A stretch of 64,000 nt of DNA from Syncephalastrum monosporum B8922 (GCA_000697355.1 JNEN01000636.1:18319-82318); one strand, 5' to 3'. Counted from the first letter of the stretch, positions 23,287 to 36,215 are shown. Numbers and translations: made by a program. Notes: a model not told the origin generated them from the sequence alone.

Positions 23287-24908
23287 ATGCTCTCCACTGC
23301 TTCCCGTTTGCGATTCTCAGCGATCGCCAAGCGCTCGTTTGCCACTGCCTCGTCCGAAGCGAAGGCTGCTGTCGCCGATAAAAAGTACAAGGTCGTCGTC
23401 GTCGGTGCTGGTCCGGGTGGTCTGTCCGGTATGTCTTATAAGAACGAAACGAGGAGGAGACGAGCACGCGTCCATCGGGTCATGTGCTCATGCCTATTCT
23501 AAACTAATCTAATCTCAATCTATGCACCTTTTCATGGCTCCCTCCAGTCTCGTCTACCTTGTCGCGCATGCTCGGCAAGGACCAAGTGGCCGTAATCGAC
23601 CCGGCTTCGACCCATTATGTAAGCAGTCAGTCAGTCAGTCAGTCAGACAGACAGACAGACAGACAAGCGAGTCCATTACATACGTATCCTATACTCATTG
23701 CCATGACTACTCTTAGTACCAACCTCTGTGGACCTATGTCGGTGGTGGTCTCAAGAGCTTCGACGAGTCCAAGCGCCCCATGGAGGATTTGATTCCAGCC
23801 AACGCGGATTGGATCCAGCAGCGCGTGACCAAGCTCGACCCTGACAACAACCAGGTCTCGCTCAACAATGGCAAGACCATCGGCTACGACTACCTCGTCG
23901 TTGCTGCCGGTATCCAAATCAACTGGGACCAGATCAAGGGTCTCCCCGAGGCTCTGGGTAAGGACGGCGTCACCTCCAACTACTCGCCCGACAGCGTTCA
24001 GAAGACGTGGAAGTTCATCCAGGAGTTCAAGGGCGGCAATGCCCTCTTCACCTTCCCCAACACGCCTCTCAAGGTACCTTCTATTCTCTAAACCCATTGT
24101 CTTCTGACAGCTCATTTTCTTCCTTTGTTTCATTCCTATCATTTAGTGTCCCGGTGCACCCACCAAGATTGTCTTCTTGGCCGAAGAGGCCTTCCGCGCC
24201 AACGGTGTCCGCGATAAGACCAACGTGATCTACAACACGAGCTTGGGCAAGATCTTTGGTGTGGACCACTATGGCCGCGTCCTACAGAGCCTTGCCGATG
24301 AGCGCGGCATCCAGGTCAACTTCCAGACAGAGCTGACCGAGATCAATGCGGCCGACCGCAAGGCCACCTTCCGCAACAATGCCAACAAGGAAGTCAAGAC
24401 CTACGACTATGACTTCTTGCACGTTGCGCCCCCACAGGGCCCGCCTACCTTTATCAAGGAGTCCAAGCTCGCCGATGCCGCCGGCTTCGTCGACGTCAAC
24501 AAGCAGACCTTGCGCCACAACAAGTACAAGAACGTCTACGCGCTCGGTGACTGCTCGTCCCTGCCCACCTCCAAGACCGCGGCTGCCATCACGGGCGAGT
24601 CCGGCGTGCTCAAGCACAACCTCATTGCCGACCTCGAGGGCAAGTCGGTCGAGCAAGCGGAATACGACGGCTACACCTCCTGCCCGCTCATCGTCGGTCG
24701 TGAGCAGCTCATCCTTGCTGAGTTCTCCGGGTACACCGGCCAGCCTCTCGAGACGTTCCCTGTCGACCAGCGCACCATCAGCTCCGCCGCTCAGACCTTG
24801 AACAAGGAGGTCATCCCCGCGCTCTACTGGAACGGTCTTCTCCAGGGTATCTGGACCGGCCCCTCCAAGATCCGTGGTGCTCTCTCCCCCTTCCGCTCCA
24901 CTAACTAG
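23287..24908 (+). CDS. HMT2: Sulfide:quinone oxidoreductase, mitochondrial
   Basis: Flavoprotein that oxidises sulfide and passes electrons to ubiquinone in the mitochondrial inner membrane. 443 aa from four exons: 23287-23428, 23548-23618, 23717-24073 and 24147-24908. The basic, Ser/Ala-rich N-terminus looks like a mitochondrial presequence. FAD binding is shown by VVVVGAGPGG (about 36-45) and YALGDCSSLPTSK. The family marks YQPLWTYVGGG, TFPNTPLK-CPGAP and YDGYTSCPLI supply the two redox cysteines, about Cys191 and Cys369. This matches type II SQR (human SQOR, fission yeast Hmt2) in length and motifs. The second intron contains a (cagt)n/(caga)n microsatellite. A long open frame on the other strand at 24282-24983 is a shadow. 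Confidence 0.95.
23621..23665. repeat. Tetranucleotide microsatellite (CAGT)n then (CAGA)n
   Basis: Lies inside the second intron of the SQR gene, directly after the GTAAGC donor. About five units of each type. Confidence 0.9.
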
Positions 24909-25923
24909 AGTTTTTTTTTCTTTTTCGAAATTGTTCTCAAAACAAAGCAGCGCATGTCTGCCAGATATCATGTTTACTCCCATCCCAGGGAGCCGAACAA
25001 CTTCCTAATCAGGCACCTTCTCCTTTTACTTTGATTAAAAAAATGCCCTCAACATACTGGAAACCTTAGAGCATTTGGTTGTATTCGTGCGTGCAATGTT
25101 ACTGCTGCTGCTGCTGCTGTCGTTAATTTTCATACGCGATATGGCGAATGTTTCCTTGACGTCGAGATCGCGCTGCCACACTGTTTCACACCGTCGGTAA
25201 GCGAAAAACACTGACTGGCGCATATTGAAACCTCCAGTCGTACATTCTACATGTCCTGAGATGTTGTACGCGTCGTTGGGAACGATCACAAGTAGACCCC
25301 AGCGTTCATCTTTTTGCTTCTTGCCACTGGGACGTAATAAATAAGATTTTTGCACACTGCCTAGTCATAGGAAAAGTGGCATTTTCGAGGGCTACAGATG
25401 CTAGAATTTCCCCGTATAAATGGCTGTGAGGTTTTCGTGACGGATCAATAACATTGGACGACCTTGCTAGAAAATAATAATGTATATCTGAAAGCGGTAG
25501 GCAGGGAGGTAGTGGCTCCATTGCAGCTCTAATCAAGAATAAATATGTGTACATTCAAAGCCATTCCAGATTGTAGTGCTCTAAGCGCTTCTCAGTTACC
25601 TATCTGGTGGACGACATATTTGTGACCGCCAAACTGGCTCAGCTTGCTCAATCTTTTGCTATCAACCCCTTCGAGGGCAGTGGCAGCAACATTAAAAAAA
25701 ATCGAACCCCATCAGCATAGCAAAAATGCAAGCGCTCTTTGATCAAAGAAGTGCCTAATTGGGAAATTGTTCAATCCTCTTGGTTTGAGGTCCGTGCGCA
25801 CTCTAAGCCTCATAATCCTGCAATGAATAGGAATGCTCGTCACGCTTTTGACAAATTAAGCATACAGGCACACACACGCATTTGCGTTCTCGCTTGAACT
25901 TTTTTATACAGTCAACGATTGTC
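24909..25923. other. Spacer between SQR and UTP22
   Basis: Contains a (CTG)6 run at about 25100-25118 and otherwise AT-rich unique DNA. Short open frames on the minus strand at 25035-25355 have no recognisable motif. The final 100 bp are the UTP22 promoter. Confidence 0.5.
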
Positions 25924-28900
25924 ATGGCCGGTGCGACCAAGCGAAAGGCAACCCACGCGACGGCCCCCGCTAAAAAGGTAGTGTGCCCACTCTATGCCCT
26001 TTTCCCCCTTGTACTGACCTTTGTTTTAGGTGGCTCGTTCGGCAACAAAACCCGCCAAAGCGCAACCTGTCAAACCAACAGACGACGACGAAGAATGGGG
26101 CGGCATCGGTGACGACGCTGAGGATCTGATGGAGGCAGCACAGACGGGAAAATATGATTTTGGTGGTGATGACGACGACGACGATGAAGAGGGCGATTGG
26201 GAATCGCAGAGCGATGAGGACATGGAAAGCGATCCGGAGCAGGTGAAGAAGCTCAGTGCTTCCAACGTCACTGACGCTGCGGGTGGCGAGCTCGAGGGTC
26301 TCAAGGAGACCTACGATCTGTTCAAGTCCAACATTTTCAAGCTGCAGGTAGATTGTTGTCTCACTTTCCATCTTGATGTCGAGACTGACCGCATGCGTTA
26401 GATTGATGAGCTGCTCCAAGAAGTGAGCGTTCCTTATGATAAGCACAAGTCGCTCAAAAGGGCACTGGAGCACCTGAAACAGACGATGGAAGGTATCCCG
26501 CAAGGTCAAGACATGCTGTTGACCGAGTTTATGGAGGCCATGGCGAAAAAGGACGTGGCGGTCCCCTTGACGCAGACCGCACCGCCGAGCGATGCCAAAT
26601 ACAAGTTCTGCTTCGAGAAGCCTGCGTCGGTGAGCGTCGTGGGCAGCTATGCGCTCAAAGCCGTAGCCAAGACCAAGGCCGGCTTTAACGTGGATCTGTC
26701 TGTTGAGATGCCCAATACGGTGTTCCAAGAAAAGGACACGGTTAACCACCGCTATTTCTACAAACGCGCCTGCTACCTTGCTGTACTCGCCCAGGCCATC
26801 CGCGACACGAAGAAGGGCTTTGAGCTGGAATACTCGCTCCTCGACGGCGACGCGCACCGGCCCATTCTGCTTGTCAAACCCCCGAAAGGTAAGAAAAGAG
26901 AGAGAGAGAGGGATATAAAGCGCTTGCAGTGCGGCGGAAGAGAGATATTGATTACTCTTTGGTGGCATAGACCGCTCGCCCTTGGACTTTCACAAATCCA
27001 AATGCGTCATTCGCATTTTACCATGCATCGCCTCTGACACATTCCCCTACTACCGACTCGCGCCCGGACGCAACAATGTTCGCACAGCCAACGACGACGA
27101 AACGACCGAGCGACCGACGCCCCAGTACAACGCCTCGCTTTTGCAGGACACCACATTTTCATTCAGCCTCGCCTTCCTCTACCAGCACAGCAAACATTGC
27201 GCCGCTTTTACGGACGCCGTTTTGCTCAGCAAGGTCTGGCTCTACCAGCGCAGACTCGCTCAGACCACTGGTTTTACGCCTTTCCTGTTCTCTGTCATCA
27301 TGGGCTACTTGCTCCAGGGCGGTATGCCCGCTGGTGGTAAGAAGCTCTCGGCCGGCCACAGCTCGTACCAGCTTATCCGCGGTACGTTCGACTACCTCGC
27401 AACCCACGATATCACACAGAACCCCATCTTTATCGGTCAGTCCGACCACGCCGAGTTTACCGAAAAGCATTTTGTCGATCACTATGAGGTCGTCATCGTC
27501 GACCCGACGGGTACGGTCAACCTGGCGTCCCAGCTGACCTTGTCCGGATGGAAGCAGGTCCAGTATGAAGCCAAGCGGGCGATGGACATGCTGAACGACC
27601 CAGCCGACCAGTTTGACTGCATGTTCTTGAAGAATGTGGGTGACAATAAGCTCAAATATGACCACTTGCTGAGGTAAGGCCCGCTAGGAAGAAACCTTTC
27701 TATTTTTATTGCTTTACTCACCTCTGCGCTTAGTGTGCGCGTGCCGGAGGAACCTCTCAAGACCTATGATGCTGCCAACGCGGCCGAATACCCCATTTAC
27801 GCCGAATTCTTTGCGAAGCAACTTGGCGCGATCCTCACCCGCGGTTTGACGGACCGCGCCTACCTCGTCGCCGTTCAATACTCCAACGACCTTACTTGGC
27901 CGCTCGGCGGCACCGCCTCCATCCCAGAAACCACCCTTAACGTTGGCATCATCCTGAATGCAGAAACGTATGCGCGTCTGGTCGACCAAGGGCCTACTGC
28001 CCAAGAAAAAGAGGAGGCGGACGCGTTCCGCGCCTTTTGGGGCGACAAGGCCGAGCTGCGTCGTTTCAAGGACGGCAGTATTCTCGAGAGTGTGGTGTGG
28101 GAGACGCGCGGCTACGAGCAGCGCAGTCTGATTGTGCAGCAGATCATCCAACATCTTGTGCAGCGTCATTTCAATGTCTCACGCAAAAAGATCCACTATT
28201 GGGCCGGCCAGCTGTATCCCTACACGCATCTCGCCGACACGGTACCCGACCACTTTTACAACCGCGAGCTCGAGGTCACCGGTTTCCAGCCCGTGATGGG
28301 CGTCTATCAAGAGTTCGCCAAGCGGCTGCGGTCGGTCGACGACGCTCTGCCCATCCTGATTTCCAATCTGTATCCGGTGTCGCCTGCGCTGCGCTACACG
28401 TCCGTGCACCTGCCCCATCCCATTGACTTCAACAAGGCTGCGCGCTACCCGACCTCGCTCCGCTATGTGGAAGCACTGGATGTTCTTGTCCAGCTCGAAA
28501 ACTCGGCACGCTGGCCTGATGACCCGGCCGAGCTGCACAAGGTGAAATATGCGTTTTACTGCAAGATGGCGGAGCAACTCCAGAATGCGGGTGCATCCCA
28601 CACACATGTCGTCGTAGAGGACGCATTGGAGACCAACCCCCTGGCGGATCGGGGCTACCTCGACGTCTATTTCCAGGGCTACATCTTCCGGTGTCACATC
28701 TACCTCGCACAAGAAGCTGACCTTCTTAAGAACCTGTCAACGCGCCAAAAGGAGACGGACGAAAAGAAGAAAACCCTCGCACAGCTCGCGCTGGATCGTC
28801 ACCTGCATCAGTTCCGCTACCGTCGTACACACGCCTACGCCATCCAGGCCGCCTGTGCAAAGTACCCTGCGCTTTCGTCTACCATCCGACTCGCCAAGCG

Positions 28901-29823
28901 ATGGCTCGGCGCGCACTTACTGACACGTCATGTTTCGGAAGAGCTCTGTGAGCTGCTGTGCGCGCACATCTTCAAGGAACCCTACCCATGGTCGACCCCG
29001 ACCAGCACGTTCGCCGGCTTCGTCCGCTTTTTGCATCTCCTCGCGACCTGGGACTGGCGCAAGACACCGCTCGTGGTGGATCTCCAGAGCGAGATCTCGA
29101 CAAGCGACCGCGATGCGGCTTTCAAGCATTTCACAGACCTGCGCGGACGCAACCCACAAATGACACTTGGCGCGCTGTGTGTCGCGACCCCGGACGATCT
29201 CGAGGGTCTGCGGTGGACGCGGCACAAGCCATCCAAGCCCGTCGCCGGTCGATTGCAGATGCTCGCTCAGGCCGCCCTCGGCGTGCTCAGCGAAGCCATC
29301 ACCCAGGGCTCAGAAAAAGCCCTCAAGGTAAAGCGCCACAGGTCATCCTTTGTGTCGTGTCCATCATGCTGATCGTCTTAATATCTTATAGCGCATCTTT
29401 GCCACACCTCTGGAGGACTATCACGCAGTGTTCAAATTCAAGCCGTCGCTTTGCACGCGGTACTATGAGAACCTGCGGCCAGAAGCCGACCCGATGATGG
29501 GCAAATCACAGTTGGATACCAAGGTCTATGCCAAGCTGGACCCCATTACCGAATTTGTGGACGAGCTCGAGCGCATCTATGGTGACACTGTCTTGTTTTT
29601 CCACGACACATACGGCGGCGACCGACTGGCGGTGGTGTGGAATCCCCTCGAGGCCGAGCCACGCAAGTTCAAGGTAGCGAACAAGTTCAACAGCCGGCCG
29701 GTGGATATCAATGCCAAGGGCAAGCTGGAGGGCACATCCGACCTGTGCGTACCCAACTTTGATGCCATAGCGGCCGAGATTGCAAGGATCGGCGGCGATC
29801 TGATCGAACAACAGACCAACTAA
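25924..29823 (+). CDS. UTP22: U3 snoRNP protein UTP22 (NOL6/Nrap)
   Basis: Nucleolar component of the small-subunit processome (UTP-C module) needed for 18S rRNA maturation. 1195 aa from six exons: 25924-25977, 26030-26347, 26402-26888, 26971-27673, 27734-29327 and 29392-29823. The N-terminus is basic then strongly acidic (runs of Asp/Glu near residues 60-85), as in the family. The Nrap domains follow: VSVVGSYALKAVAKTKAGFNVDL in the first nucleotidyltransferase-like fold, then AFTDAVLLSKVWLYQR, then the VRVPEEPLKTYD block. The C-terminal part has IRLAKRWLGAHLLTRH and ends in FNSRPVDINAKG. Family length is about 1150-1240 aa, so it is complete. The minus-strand frames along it are shadows. Confidence 0.95.
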
Positions 29824-30251
29824 GCAGCATTTCAATAATATTAATAAAAGCATCCTCTTCCTGTTTCTTTTTTGCATTTCACACTATGCACCGTACTGAT
29901 AATGGCGTAACTGATAGATCTACTTATGGTACTTTGGTACTTTGGTACTTTGGTACTTTGGTATTCGTAGGTCAATATAAAAATTATCTTGCGATAGAAT
30001 GCTGTGGCCCCTTACGCCGCGGCGTTGAGAGTTTAGGCCGAAGTGACTCCTCTGACGCAAAGCAACGAAGATAGATGCTGTCCTAAACAAGCTCTCTATA
30101 TTGCCTATCTGTGTGCTGCATGTATGGCTTTTAAATTTTGGAGTGCAGAAACGAGCATAAAAAGGCGGGTCACCTGATCCCACTTTTGTAGTCCAGAGGG
30201 CATTGCGCATGATGATCGAAACTCAGCGTCCTTTTTACTACTTTATCCGGG
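29824..30251. other. Spacer between UTP22 and ATG16
   Basis: Holds an 8-bp tandem repeat (see 29928-29963) and the presumed ATG16 promoter. No gene is seen. Confidence 0.6.
29928..29963. repeat. 8-bp tandem repeat, GGTACTTT x 4.5
   Basis: Four perfect copies and a half copy, 105 bp downstream of the UTP22 stop codon. Confidence 0.95.
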
Positions 30252-32698
30252 ATGGCGACAATCACCTTCCGGGATGCCATTCTTGCCCAATTAGAAGCAC
30301 GCGATAGACGAGAAAATGCCTACGCGGATACAATTCATGCCAGTTAGTCTTGCATCGTCGTCGTTGTGCTGTTTACTTTGCGATTGACACTTGCATTGGC
30401 GTTAGACCAGCGCCTCGTGGAAAAGATCATTGACCTGCAGTCGAAAAGCAAAGATCTCGAGTCAGCGAGGCGAGCGCTTGAGCGGCAAAGCACTGAGGAT
30501 AAAGACAGTCAAGGGTGAGTCGAGGGTGGCAAAAGGATGTCACAAAAGAGCGAGGAGGCAGCTGCTGACCGTTCTTATTCAGGTCGCTCGCGGGTGGCGG
30601 CGGAAACCAAAAGCGCGTGGCCGAGCTGAATCAACGCATCCAGGAACTGCATGAAGAACGGGCGGATATGTACAAGGTCCAGAGCGAAAACGCACAGCGT
30701 CTGGTGCATATGAATGATCAACTGCGTATCAAGGAGGAGGCCGAGAAAGCCAGTACCCTTGAGTAGGTCATACTCTCTCTCTATAGGATGCATATGACTT
30801 AGAGGCCTTTGACAGGATCCAGGAGCTTAAGACGCACGTGAAACAGCTTGCGTCGAAATGCGATCTTCAGATGCAGCAGCTGAAAGAAAAGGACGTCACA
30901 ATCCAGGTACGAGCACACACCGATTACCTACCGAGACCACCTCTGACGGGAACATAGATCCTGCAAGATGAAGTTGCGGCGATCCAGCTCGAGATCACGA
31001 CCATGGAAGAGCGCAACAAAAAGCTGGAGAAAGAAAATGCACAGCTTCTGCAGCGCTGGCTCGACAAGATGAATCAGGAGGCCGAAAAAATGAATGAGGC
31101 CACTCAGTTTTACGAGAGGCAAGTAAAACACGGGTTGGGTTAGGGTTCGCGTCCATCTGACCCCGCCTCTAGTTTCCTAGAGCAAGCGCGCAGCGTAGGC
31201 CAAACCATTCGGAAAAGCGGCGGCAAATGGATTCTGCGCCCTGCTTCGACGGCCGGGACAGACGAGGAACCCAAAGGCATGCAAGAGCCACCGCGCCATG
31301 CCATGGTGACGCTGCCCAATGCGCCCGCCCGCGAATGGCACATGCATGACAGTGAGGTCTTTTGTATTCAAACCTCCTCCACCGGTAGCCTGTTTGCCAC
31401 CGGCTCGGCCGACCGAAAAATCAAGCTCTACGATGCCAAGACGGGGAATACCGTCCAAACGCTCAGTGGTGCACTTCAGACCATCACCTCCGTCCGGTTC
31501 AACCCCACCGATGAACTGATCTTAGGCACCTCGACGGACAATGCTACTCGTGTATGGAGTCTCAGCACAAACCGCGTCAAGGTAAATTGCTCAAGTGGGT
31601 GTCACCTCGCATGTTGACATCGGGATAGCATACGCTGACGGGACACATCGGCAAAGTATATGCCGCCCAGTTTACGGCTGATTCCAAACGCGTGGTAGGT
31701 CCAAGCATAGCCTAGACGGGACAAAGGTCTGATATCGTTTGAGAACAGATATCAGGGAGTCATGACCGTACATTGAAAGTCTGGGATTTGCAACGCGGCT
31801 ATTGTAGGTTAGAAACATGGTATACCAATTTTTCTAATGCAAGCTCAGGTACACGTACAATCTTTACCTTTTCAAGTTGCAATGACCTAGCTCTCGTGGA
31901 TGCGGATGGGTATGAATAGCCAAAATGGAATATAGAGCGCATCTTCACTTATTCGAGCATGACAGGCAGACATTGGTGAGTGGCCATCTCGATAACCACG
32001 TACGTATATGGGATACGCGAACCGGCAATGCTATCAAGGAATTGGCGTCGGTCCACTCGGGTCAAATCACATCTGTTTCCATCTCACCCGGTAAGTAAAG
32101 CAGGGAAAAAAAAAGCAAAAACAAGTCCTGACGATCATGGCACCTAATCGTTTCAGATGGGTCCAAGCTACTGACCAATTCGCGCGATAATACCCTGAAA
32201 CTTGTCGATCTGCGCATGTATGATGTCGTGGCTACATATCAGTAAGTACTCAGATGAGAAGTATGCGTCCTTTGTTTGACACTGGTCAGAGCGGAGACCT
32301 ATCGTAATGGTGCCAACTGGTCCAGAGCTTGCTTCAGGTAAGAGTAAAAAGGGGATTCTCTCAACGGCTGTTCAAACTTTTCCCTTTGAAAAAGTCCGGA
32401 TGGAAACTACGTAGCAGCTGGATCTTCAGGTATGCATCGTAGAATGTGACAGAAGGCGAGACACTGATGCGCCTTTAGATGGCATGTTGCATGTCTGGGA
32501 TACAGGGAGCAGAAAATTGGAGCGAGCCGTGAAAGCACATAGGTATAAAGTGATGTCCACAGATGAGATCAGTTGCTTACCTAATTTGTACGTAGTGGCG
32601 TCATATGTGGAGTGTCATGGAACCCTACGGGTAGCTATCTGTATAGCGCGGACATGAACAAGGGCATTTGCATGTGGAGTACGGCGCTCGAGGCATAG
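30252..32698 (+). CDS. ATG16: Autophagy protein ATG16 with C-terminal WD40 domain (ATG16L1-like)
   Basis: Partner of ATG5-ATG12 that directs Atg8 lipidation at the phagophore. About 563 aa in 15 exons: 30252-30342, 30406-30514, 30583-30762, 30816-30906, 30958-31118, 31173-31581, 31629-31694, 31749-31807, 31844-31909, 31966-32090, 32157-32241, 32290-32337, 32395-32429, 32479-32542 and 32596-32698. The N-terminus has the ATG5-binding helix (AILAQLEARDRRENAY). A coiled coil follows to about residue 215, then about seven WD40 repeats with GSADRKIKLYD, GSHDRTLKVWD, GHLDNHVRIWD and SRDNTLKLVD. Budding-yeast Atg16 (150 aa) lacks the propeller; this one has the animal-type architecture. The fifth intron is GC-AG. 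It converges on the dynactin p27 gene, with stops 127 bp apart. Confidence 0.9.
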
Positions 32699-32825
32699 AA
32701 GGAGTCAATAGATTTATTATAGACGGGTATGAACTGCTTAGGAAACTTCGAGTTTTTTCATATGATTGTACTTGGGTAGGACCTAACATGGAAGACAAAA
32801 AGGGAAGCTTATCAGAGACGACTAT

Positions 32826-33643
32826 TTAATAAATACGCCTACCTACCTCTCGCAGGTACTCAAGGTGTCGCGCATGAAGGGCTGCCTGAGTCTATAACAT
32901 GATGACTCGTTTTTCAGTGAAATGCGTTGCAAGTATGTTACGGTCTACTTACGGGAAAGACTTCGCTTTGTTTCCGACGACTGGATTTGCTGCCATAGAT
33001 GATGGTCATATCCGCCACGGTCTCGTTGCTTTCAGTGGAGCAGGCAGCACCGACCACACAATGGTTGCCAATGGTGGTCGTGCCGAGTACTTTGGACCGT
33101 GCTTCAAAGATGTTGTTGTTTCCGATCCGCGCTCCTTCCACCGCTGTTTCCTTTGGTCAGTCTTTTGCTTCGTTCCTAGCAGTTACTTACAGCAGCCCAC
33201 TTCGAAAACGTTCTCGTCACCGATCACCAAAGGTGACGTGTTTCTAGACCGGGTAAGTTCCACGCGTTCCATAAGCAACGTCCTGGCTGACTCACTTGTT
33301 TATTATGAGCGCGTTCTCTTCAATGATATTGTTCTTGCCAATATAGATTGGACCATTCTCAGCAATGACGCGGCACTGAGGATGAAGTACGGTGCCTAAA
33401 TGCAAAAAAAAAAAGGAAAGAAAAGAAAAGAAAAGAAAAGCTCTGTGAGCGTTTCTTCCTTCTCACTAAGCTCAGCATCGCAAAAGGTTAACTGCCGGAC
33501 CTGCACCTGAACGAGGCATGAGTGAGCATGATAGATGCGAAGGAGGGATAAAGAAAGGTACCAATCGAGATCTCGCCTTTCAGCTCTGTTTCCTGGCAAA
33601 CGATAGATTTAGGGCCGACCGTGATCCGATGCCTGGTTGCCAT
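32826..33643 (-). CDS. DCTN6: Dynactin subunit 6 (p27)
   Basis: Pointed-end subunit of dynactin, the dynein adaptor complex. 163 aa from five exons: 33643-33562, 33395-33296, 33243-33191, 33143-32953 and 32891-32826. The protein is a left-handed beta-helix of hexapeptide repeats: [20 protein letters not shown], then [46 protein letters not shown] and [14 protein letters not shown]. The last exon gives the C-terminal helix [15 protein letters not shown]. Human p27 is 190 aa, so it is slightly short but complete. The intron at 33396-33561 carries AAAAG repeats (33400-33440). Its presence fits a fungus with dynein-based long-range transport. Confidence 0.88.
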
Positions 33644-34235
33644 TAGGTGAAAAGAAGAAAAAGAGAAAGCGCAGTATTGGAAGAGCGGCTGCAGGCATGC
33701 ATGGACTTACAATTATAACCCGACTGAAATTGAATATGATTTCGTTACTGATACCGTTTCGAGAAAATCCATGGTGTGTATGCTTCAACGCTGGATTATA
33801 CTCATCGGCTACACACGATATACAGCCCATTACACTGTGTATCAGTGTCCTGCTATAAGTCTTATGCTGTCGGCTCGACCTAAAATGCAGGCTCAAGATT
33901 GCATGCGAAAAGGGGATCACGCTCTCGCAGCTTTTGGATCCATTCCAGTTTGTGTTGTGATTGGCCAGATTAAGTAATGCCGCGAAAAGGGACAGACTAC
34001 AAAGAAGTAGGCACAAAGACCAACTGAATGCTACTTGTCAAAGGTAAACAAGCGTTTAGCTCAGTATATAATGGTAGTACCCGCCCGCAGTATATTAGTA
34101 CACTGTGTTTTTCTTTGTCGGCATGAGGTGACACGACAGATGCAAGTGTCTCGTCCGTCCCGCAACCAGCCTGGGCGTTCTCGTGTAAATCCTTTTCTTC
34201 TCTTTCTGTTCCCTTTCTGGAAAGGCGCCTTTAAA
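33644..34235. other. Spacer upstream of the paralogue array
   Basis: Divergent region between dynactin p27 and the first array gene. The 60 bp before 34236 are pyrimidine-rich, as they are before the other array members. A tRNA-like half motif at 34052-34082 lacks a 3' half and is not called. Confidence 0.45.
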
Positions 34236-36215
34236 ATGACCAGGGAGTCTGCAACAACCAGATACACCACCACGACCAAGAGCTATACACCCAAAACGTA
34301 TGGACCACCCAAGAAAAGAGAACACGCCAAGAAAGACGGACTATTCAAGAAAGACGGACCACCCAAGAAAGCTGAACAAACCGAGAAAGTGACACACGAA
34401 AAAGTTGTCCTCCACGTCGAAGAAGTGCCAAAATTCACTACAGACCCAACTGACAATGGGTTGCCCTATGACGCTTGCAAAGAAGCGATGATTGAAGGCT
34501 TTCGCCAGTACCTCAAGACGCGTCTGAGTCTGATGTCACCCGAAAGACGACCTGCCGCCATTGGAAAGCTGCTGGAGATGGGCGAGTTGACGCAGACCAT
34601 GTACAAATTCGTGCTCCCCATCCTTCGTCAGCGATTGGGCGGCTACGTCTACAAGACGACGCCCATCGTAGAAGCGACGGTGCATGCTCGACTCCGCTTT
34701 GGAGTCCCCGAGTGGCAAGCGTTTGTCAAGAAAGAGTTCGACACGATCCTGGCCAGCGTCCCTACTAACACAGTGCAAAGTTTTTCGATGGACTTTAATG
34801 AAGCGGCGGCAGACGAGCCGAAGTTCATTCAATCGTCGCCGGTCCCGCTCGCTGACTGCTTGCGCTCCCGGTTTCCGGACACGGACGCGTTCTATGCCGC
34901 GCTCGGCAGAGCCAGGAAACTCGTCAACAGGGACATGACCATCATGGCCAACCTTATCCGGCGCATCATCCTGCGCTATGCAAGCCATGGCCTCTACAGG
35001 AACAACCCGGTGCGCTTCCACCCGGCTGATCTGATTCCGCTCGAGTCGCAGATACGCGAGACTGATTTTCTAGACGTGGTTGACGTGTGCCCTCTCGACC
35101 GGAAACCAAACATTCTGCGCGACTATGATTTGCGCGGCTTTTTCCGCAGGCCTCATCTCAACTACATGTACTGCCGCGTGCTTCTCCTGAAGGAGACGGA
35201 TATGCTTTCGCGTGTGAAGCACGGCTCTTGGAATAAAGTGCTTCGAGATGTCAATTTCCAACCCGAGCAACGCGCGCTAAAGCATGCGTATCACACCAGG
35301 CTGTTTGCACTTGGCCAACTGGAGCAGGACATTGTCGACAAATGGTACAAGGGCAAGCTTTTCCGTCGTACACTCGGTTCGCTTTGCAAAGTCCTGCTTT
35401 GGAGTCATCTCGCGCCTGAAGAGGAGCAGCGTTACTACGAACAGATGCAGGCTCGTGGCCTGCAGCGAAATGCTCCACCTCAGGTCCGACTCAAAAAAAA
35501 AAAAAATAATAGACGCACATAAGACAACAGTTATTTATCCTCCTCGTGCTTTTAGCGGCCTCTGGAGCCAAAGTCAAGGAACCATGGCCGCAGCCATAGC
35601 AGCACATCATCCGATGTCAGACCAAATGCAGCCCGCATAAACCTGCTCACCCAACACCTCAAAGAACTGGTCTTGAGCGAGGACATCATTGGTGAGGTCA
35701 TCCAGAGCGACTTGGCCGACATCAAGGATGAAGACGGCAAGGAATATTCCCCCAAGGAAAAGAAAACGCTCTGCTTCCTTGGCTCCACCTTGCGGCGCTA
35801 CGCTCCACGACGCAACGACCCCGATCACCCTTTAATGCACATCCCGTTTGTTGTAATGGCTAATACTGTCTTCTGGACACTCGGCTATTCCCATCTGGCA
35901 CAGGACATTGCTCCCAACGTTCGTTCGACAACCATCATGCCTCTGCATTTGACAGGTCGCACGATGTATGAGCTCTTCCTGCACGACAAGCATGGTGTCT
36001 TCTCTGTCAAGGGCAAGGACGGCGGGGAGATAGAGTCGGCTGAACATGCTGCAGAAAATGAAGAACTCATCTTCCGCCTATTCTTCAAGCGCAAAGTATT
36101 GGAGAGGCTCTGCGATAAACACGATATGCTTTCCAACATGAAACGGATCATCATTACCCCGAATAACGATTTGGTCGTGGAAGGCTATCCCAAGATGATG
36201 CACACTACAGAGTAA
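34236..36215 (+). CDS. Tandem-family protein A, unknown function
   Basis: First of three intact paralogues; family not recognised. About 635 aa from two exons, 34236-35483 and 35556-36215. The 72-nt intron has a weak donor (GTCCGA) but a good acceptor (cttttag) and keeps frame. After a Lys/Thr-rich disordered start, an all-helical-looking N-domain (about residues 65-410) has LIRRIILRYASHGL, a [L/M]IPL..QIR.TD motif and KVLLWSHLAPEEEQ. The C-domain (about 430-635) has LRRYAPRRNDPDHPLMHIPFVVMANTV and MYELF. No signal peptide, membrane helix, zinc cluster or catalytic signature is visible. ATG 34236 was chosen because it aligns with the starts of the other copies; earlier in-frame codons lie in the leader. 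If the intron is false, the locus is two open frames. Confidence 0.7.

Noticed and set aside
24282..24983. 233-codon minus-strand open frame
   Set aside because: Antisense to the last SQR exon; a shadow of GC-rich codon use.
34052..34082. tRNA-like 5' half (gcgtttagctcagtatataat)
   Set aside because: Resembles an A box and D arm, but no anticodon stem, B box or 3' acceptor follows in the next 80 bp.
34035..34235. N-terminal extension of array protein A
   Set aside because: The frame opens at a TTG and the extension aligns with none of the other copies. It corresponds to their non-coding pyrimidine-rich leaders.
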